Assembly: GCA_022457155.1 (NCBI GenBank)
Contig: JAJGOT010000346.1
Span: 551,501-615,500, forward strand
Length of the DNA stretch: 64,000 bases
Direction: 5' to 3'
From: Cladopsammia gracilis
Taxonomy: Eukaryota; Cnidaria; Anthozoa; Scleractinia; Dendrophylliidae
The translations under genes and the position numbers were made by a program. Below the pieces are notes generated by a model. That model was not told where the DNA came from. It saw only the letters and a list, made by a program, of their open reading frames with translations, and did not search any database. Of the stretch, positions 61,515-64,000 are shown in pieces (the stretch's first letter is position 1; each line of letters opens with the position of its first letter).

Positions 61515-62084
61515 ATGTGAAATAATTCAAGGAATATCAATATCGTAGTAAACTTTTCAGTTAAATACAAATAAAGTTAATTTCAAACAATTTAATGTCT
61601 TGCGTAATCTCTGGAGCACCGTTCAGTAACGCAACGCAGTTCTCCACTGTTAAGTCAGTTCTCTTCGTGTTTTACAGAGAAAATACGCAATTCTTATTAG
61701 CCTGATAAAAACATGAACAACTCTGCTATGCAATATAACAACAACTTTTTCAAAATTATATCTACTTCTCGGATTTTCAACAGTGCTCCACCAAAACGTT
61801 ACTAAAATAGTATAATTAGCGTGAACTGTATTATAAACATATGATGGAGCACTGTTCATTTTTTCACCCCACCACCTTATTCGATCAAAATGTCATGAAT
61901 AATTACAATCAAATTACATTCTCGTTATTTGTATATGATAAATGAGATTTTAAAACGTATTTTTATAGCTAAAATGAGACATTTTTCGATGGAGCACTGT
62001 CACAAAGAACGTCATCGGAAGTGCATGATTTGACTCTGATTATATTTTGCACGGTTTGTTTACATTTGCAAATTCCTTCAGTTT

Positions 62085-62691
62085 TCATTTCTTGTCGAGA
62101 ATTAGTTTGGCAAAACATTTCGGACACGGTTTTAGAGCCAGTTGATCTTTTTCTGGTATTTGTTTCCAGAAATGGAAGAAACGCCAACGAACTGACATCA
62201 TCTGAGTATTCGCCTGGTCGATTGACCCACCTTTGACTAAGACCAGCGGAGCATCGGCTGTTGCAAAGAATGGTGTGTCTTTCTTGAATTCGATATCTTT
62301 GCTACAAAAGTTTTTAGGTGCTGGAAGATGAACGATGTCGCCTTCCAACATCTGCAGCAAATCCGACCAAGGGATTATAGAAGGGCTCCAACGAAAGTCG
62401 TTTAACATGATAATCTCGGACAATTCTGCTCCCACCCACGCGAAAGTACCTGTTGCATGCGGGGTTACAAAATGCTCGATAAATACATTTCAGAGGCGAC
62501 AAAATAAAGGTTTTGCCAGCATTGGCGGGTCCGTGGATGAAAATGTTGCGGTACTTTGCTCGTCCTAAATGAAGTGCTGCGTAAATAGACTCACAGAAGT
62601 GATTTAGCAAAATACCATTGTTTTCAATTAAACTTATCGCGCACTGTAGCCATCGACCATTGCATTCGCTTGCACACTCGCCCTTGTAAGC
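62085..62691 (-). pseudogene. Rep-like protein, SF3 helicase part, array copy 3
   Basis: Same motifs and same two breaks as in copies 1 and 2 (TAG at 62692-62694, frame change near 62457). Confidence 0.75.
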
Positions 62692-63414
62692 CTAATCAAG
62701 CAATTCTATGCGACTTTTCTTGCTCCTTGCTAACTGGACTTCTGCCTCTGCGAATTCTTTCGCCAATTGTAGAGCCTCATCGACAACTCTTTGACCTCTA
62801 TTAGCTATGAATTCGGCCAGATTTGATTTTCCATTGCGATTTTGCTTAACAGCCAACGCCACTAATTCTAATCGTGAAGCGATGCCTCGCGTCTGGATAA
62901 CTTGAGTTACATCGTAAACAGACATCCTTTTGCGTGCGGCCCTCTTTATTCGTCCTCGACTCTCTGTTTGTTTACCCTTTCTCTTTCGTTCGCTTATAGC
63001 CTTTTCGGTTTGTGGTTCACAATTGTCGTGGAGGTCTGGGTGGTTAGTGGAGAACAGGGGTTCTGCGTCTTCTTTCACAGTGTATTTGTACGCACTATAA
63101 TACGTGCTATGAATGGCACTGAAATTCACTTGAATATGAAATTCCTTGTCTAGAAAAGAGCGAACATTCGCCCATCTTGTTTTCTTGGAAAGTTTTACAG
63201 CCATGTGATAATGATGACTGCGTTCTGGGTCAGAGTCACCCTTGTGACGCTCAATGCAAACGACCCACTGCAACACTTTCGCAAAAGTTGTTCTCTCAAA
63301 AGCGTCAACTATTGCTGTGGCAAAGCTTTCCCGTGTAGGAAAAGTCGTCAAATTGGCCCTGCTGTACGTTATTAAATAAACCTGCCTCTGTTGGCGAGTT
63401 TGTAGGCTTTCCAT
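62692..63414 (-). CDS. Rep-like HUH endonuclease domain, array copy 3
   Basis: Identical in predicted sequence to copies 1 and 2. The HUH and Tyr motifs are intact. Confidence 0.78.
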   Translation of the reverse strand: MESLQTRQQRQVYLITYSRANLTTFPTRESFATAIVDAFERTTFAKVLQWVVCIERHKGDSDPERSHHYHMAVKLSKKTRWANVRSFLDKEFHIQVNFSAIHSTYYSAYKYTVKEDAEPLFSTNHPDLHDNCEPQTEKAISERKRKGKQTESRGRIKRAARKRMSVYDVTQVIQTRGIASRLELVALAVKQNRNGKSNLAEFIANRGQRVVDEALQLAKEFAEAEVQLARSKKSRIELLD

Positions 63415-63857
63415 AGTCAGCGACTACAGTTTGCACGGAACTTCCTACTAACAGAGTCTATCTTGAACCACAGGAATACTAACCCATGCTTGAGTGGTAT
63501 GCTGTGTTTGTATCTACAAAATATGGCGGTAATGGCGTTTCAAAAGCCATATTCGCCGCATAATAAATTGTACTCGCAACAAAAATTGCAATTTACATAA
63601 TGTTATTTTGTGCTTTTCAACTTCCAACTTATTATTTTATGTTTACGCTTATTACTCTTAAAGTGCCTTCCCCAAATGTCCAAAAGAAATCGAACCACAT
63701 CAATGTCGAAACGTATAAAACCACTAATAAACATTTTTAAGTTTCGGTTATTTTTTATTAGCCTTAGATTGGATTCATACTATAATACAGTCAGTATCAT
63801 AACCCACAATAAATCTTTTGCTGTGAGATCCTGGTTATCCTAGTTACTCGGACAACC

Positions 63858-64000
63858 GTGGCCAATATCTTTGGGACACTTTTCATTTTTTCCGATCAAA
63901 ACATAAATAAAATATATCCCCCACCCCCCCTGAACAGAGTTGGGTGTCAGGAGTCAAACATGTCTCACAGATCTTCTACACGTTATGGACTTCAACCTTG
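63858..64000. mobile_element. start of array unit 4, cut by the window end
   Basis: The first 143 bp of a fourth unit (left palindrome arm and the CCCCACCCCCCCTGAACAG segment) match the other units, so the array continues beyond the window. Confidence 0.88.

Larger units (their letters stand above)
59704..63857. mobile_element. unit 3 of the tandem array
   Basis: 4,154 bp. The only difference noticed from units 1 and 2 is one extra G in a G run at about 59859-59865 (seven instead of six), within the palindrome. Its stem-loop is at 59889-59908. Confidence 0.9.

Noticed and set aside
51398..64000. Exogenous CRESS-DNA virus or parvovirus genome
   Set aside because: There is no capsid-like frame; the second gene is a Tc1-type transposase and the left border joins ordinary genomic sequence. 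A virus-derived Rep remains possible, but a complete virus is not supported.

Overview
The window looks like a piece of a metazoan nuclear genome, most probably a cnidarian (anthozoan) one. The evidence is two spliced cathepsin L genes with GT-AG introns, a cloverleaf tRNA-His, BEL/Pao, LINE and Penelope-like retroelement remains, and very many short inverted-repeat DNA elements. The phylum is an inference from the overall repeat style. No host gene other than the cathepsins could be supported, and most of the sequence is mobile DNA in different states of decay.

Layout. 1-2.3 kb: 3' part of a BEL/Pao retroelement (integrase plus DUF5641-like tail). 5.3-10.1 kb: a broken LINE with an SGNH-esterase-type ORF1 and an endonuclease/reverse-transcriptase ORF2. 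10.9-14.0 kb: a 3-kb palindrome whose arms each carry an apparently intact tRNA-His(GUG) gene and whose core is a strand-switching CAC/GTG repeat. 14.7-17.6 kb: a Penelope-like RT scrap and a TTAA-flanked long-inverted-repeat element with a younger palindromic MITE inside it. 18-28 kb: tandem repeats, several MITEs, an orphan cathepsin last exon and a LINE remnant. 28.2-38.9 kb: two paralogous five-exon cathepsin L genes in tandem. Their homologous introns and 3' flanks act as natural empty sites for at least three transposon insertions. 39-51 kb: more TIR elements, two hammerhead-like motifs of the Penelope type, a 12-copy 86-bp array predicted to fold into hairpins, and a hAT-like element.

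The most striking region is 51.4-64.0 kb. Three complete and one partial head-to-tail copies of a 4,153-bp unit run off the end of the window, with one single-base length difference noticed between copies. Each unit is arranged like an ambisense circular replicon. On the plus strand is a Tc1-type DD34E transposase. Convergent to it on the minus strand is a Rep-like protein with an HUH endonuclease domain and a superfamily-3 helicase domain, broken by one in-frame stop and one frame change. Between the two 5' ends lies a 290-bp palindrome, next to a small stem-loop whose AT-rich loop resembles a rolling-circle origin. Between the two 3' ends are four copies of a TGGAGCACTGT-type motif. A transposase joined to rolling-circle replication machinery in a tandem array suggests an element that replicates as a circle or concatemer and inserts into the genome. 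This is the main candidate for an undescribed system. An assembly artefact or a co-assembled episome must first be ruled out.
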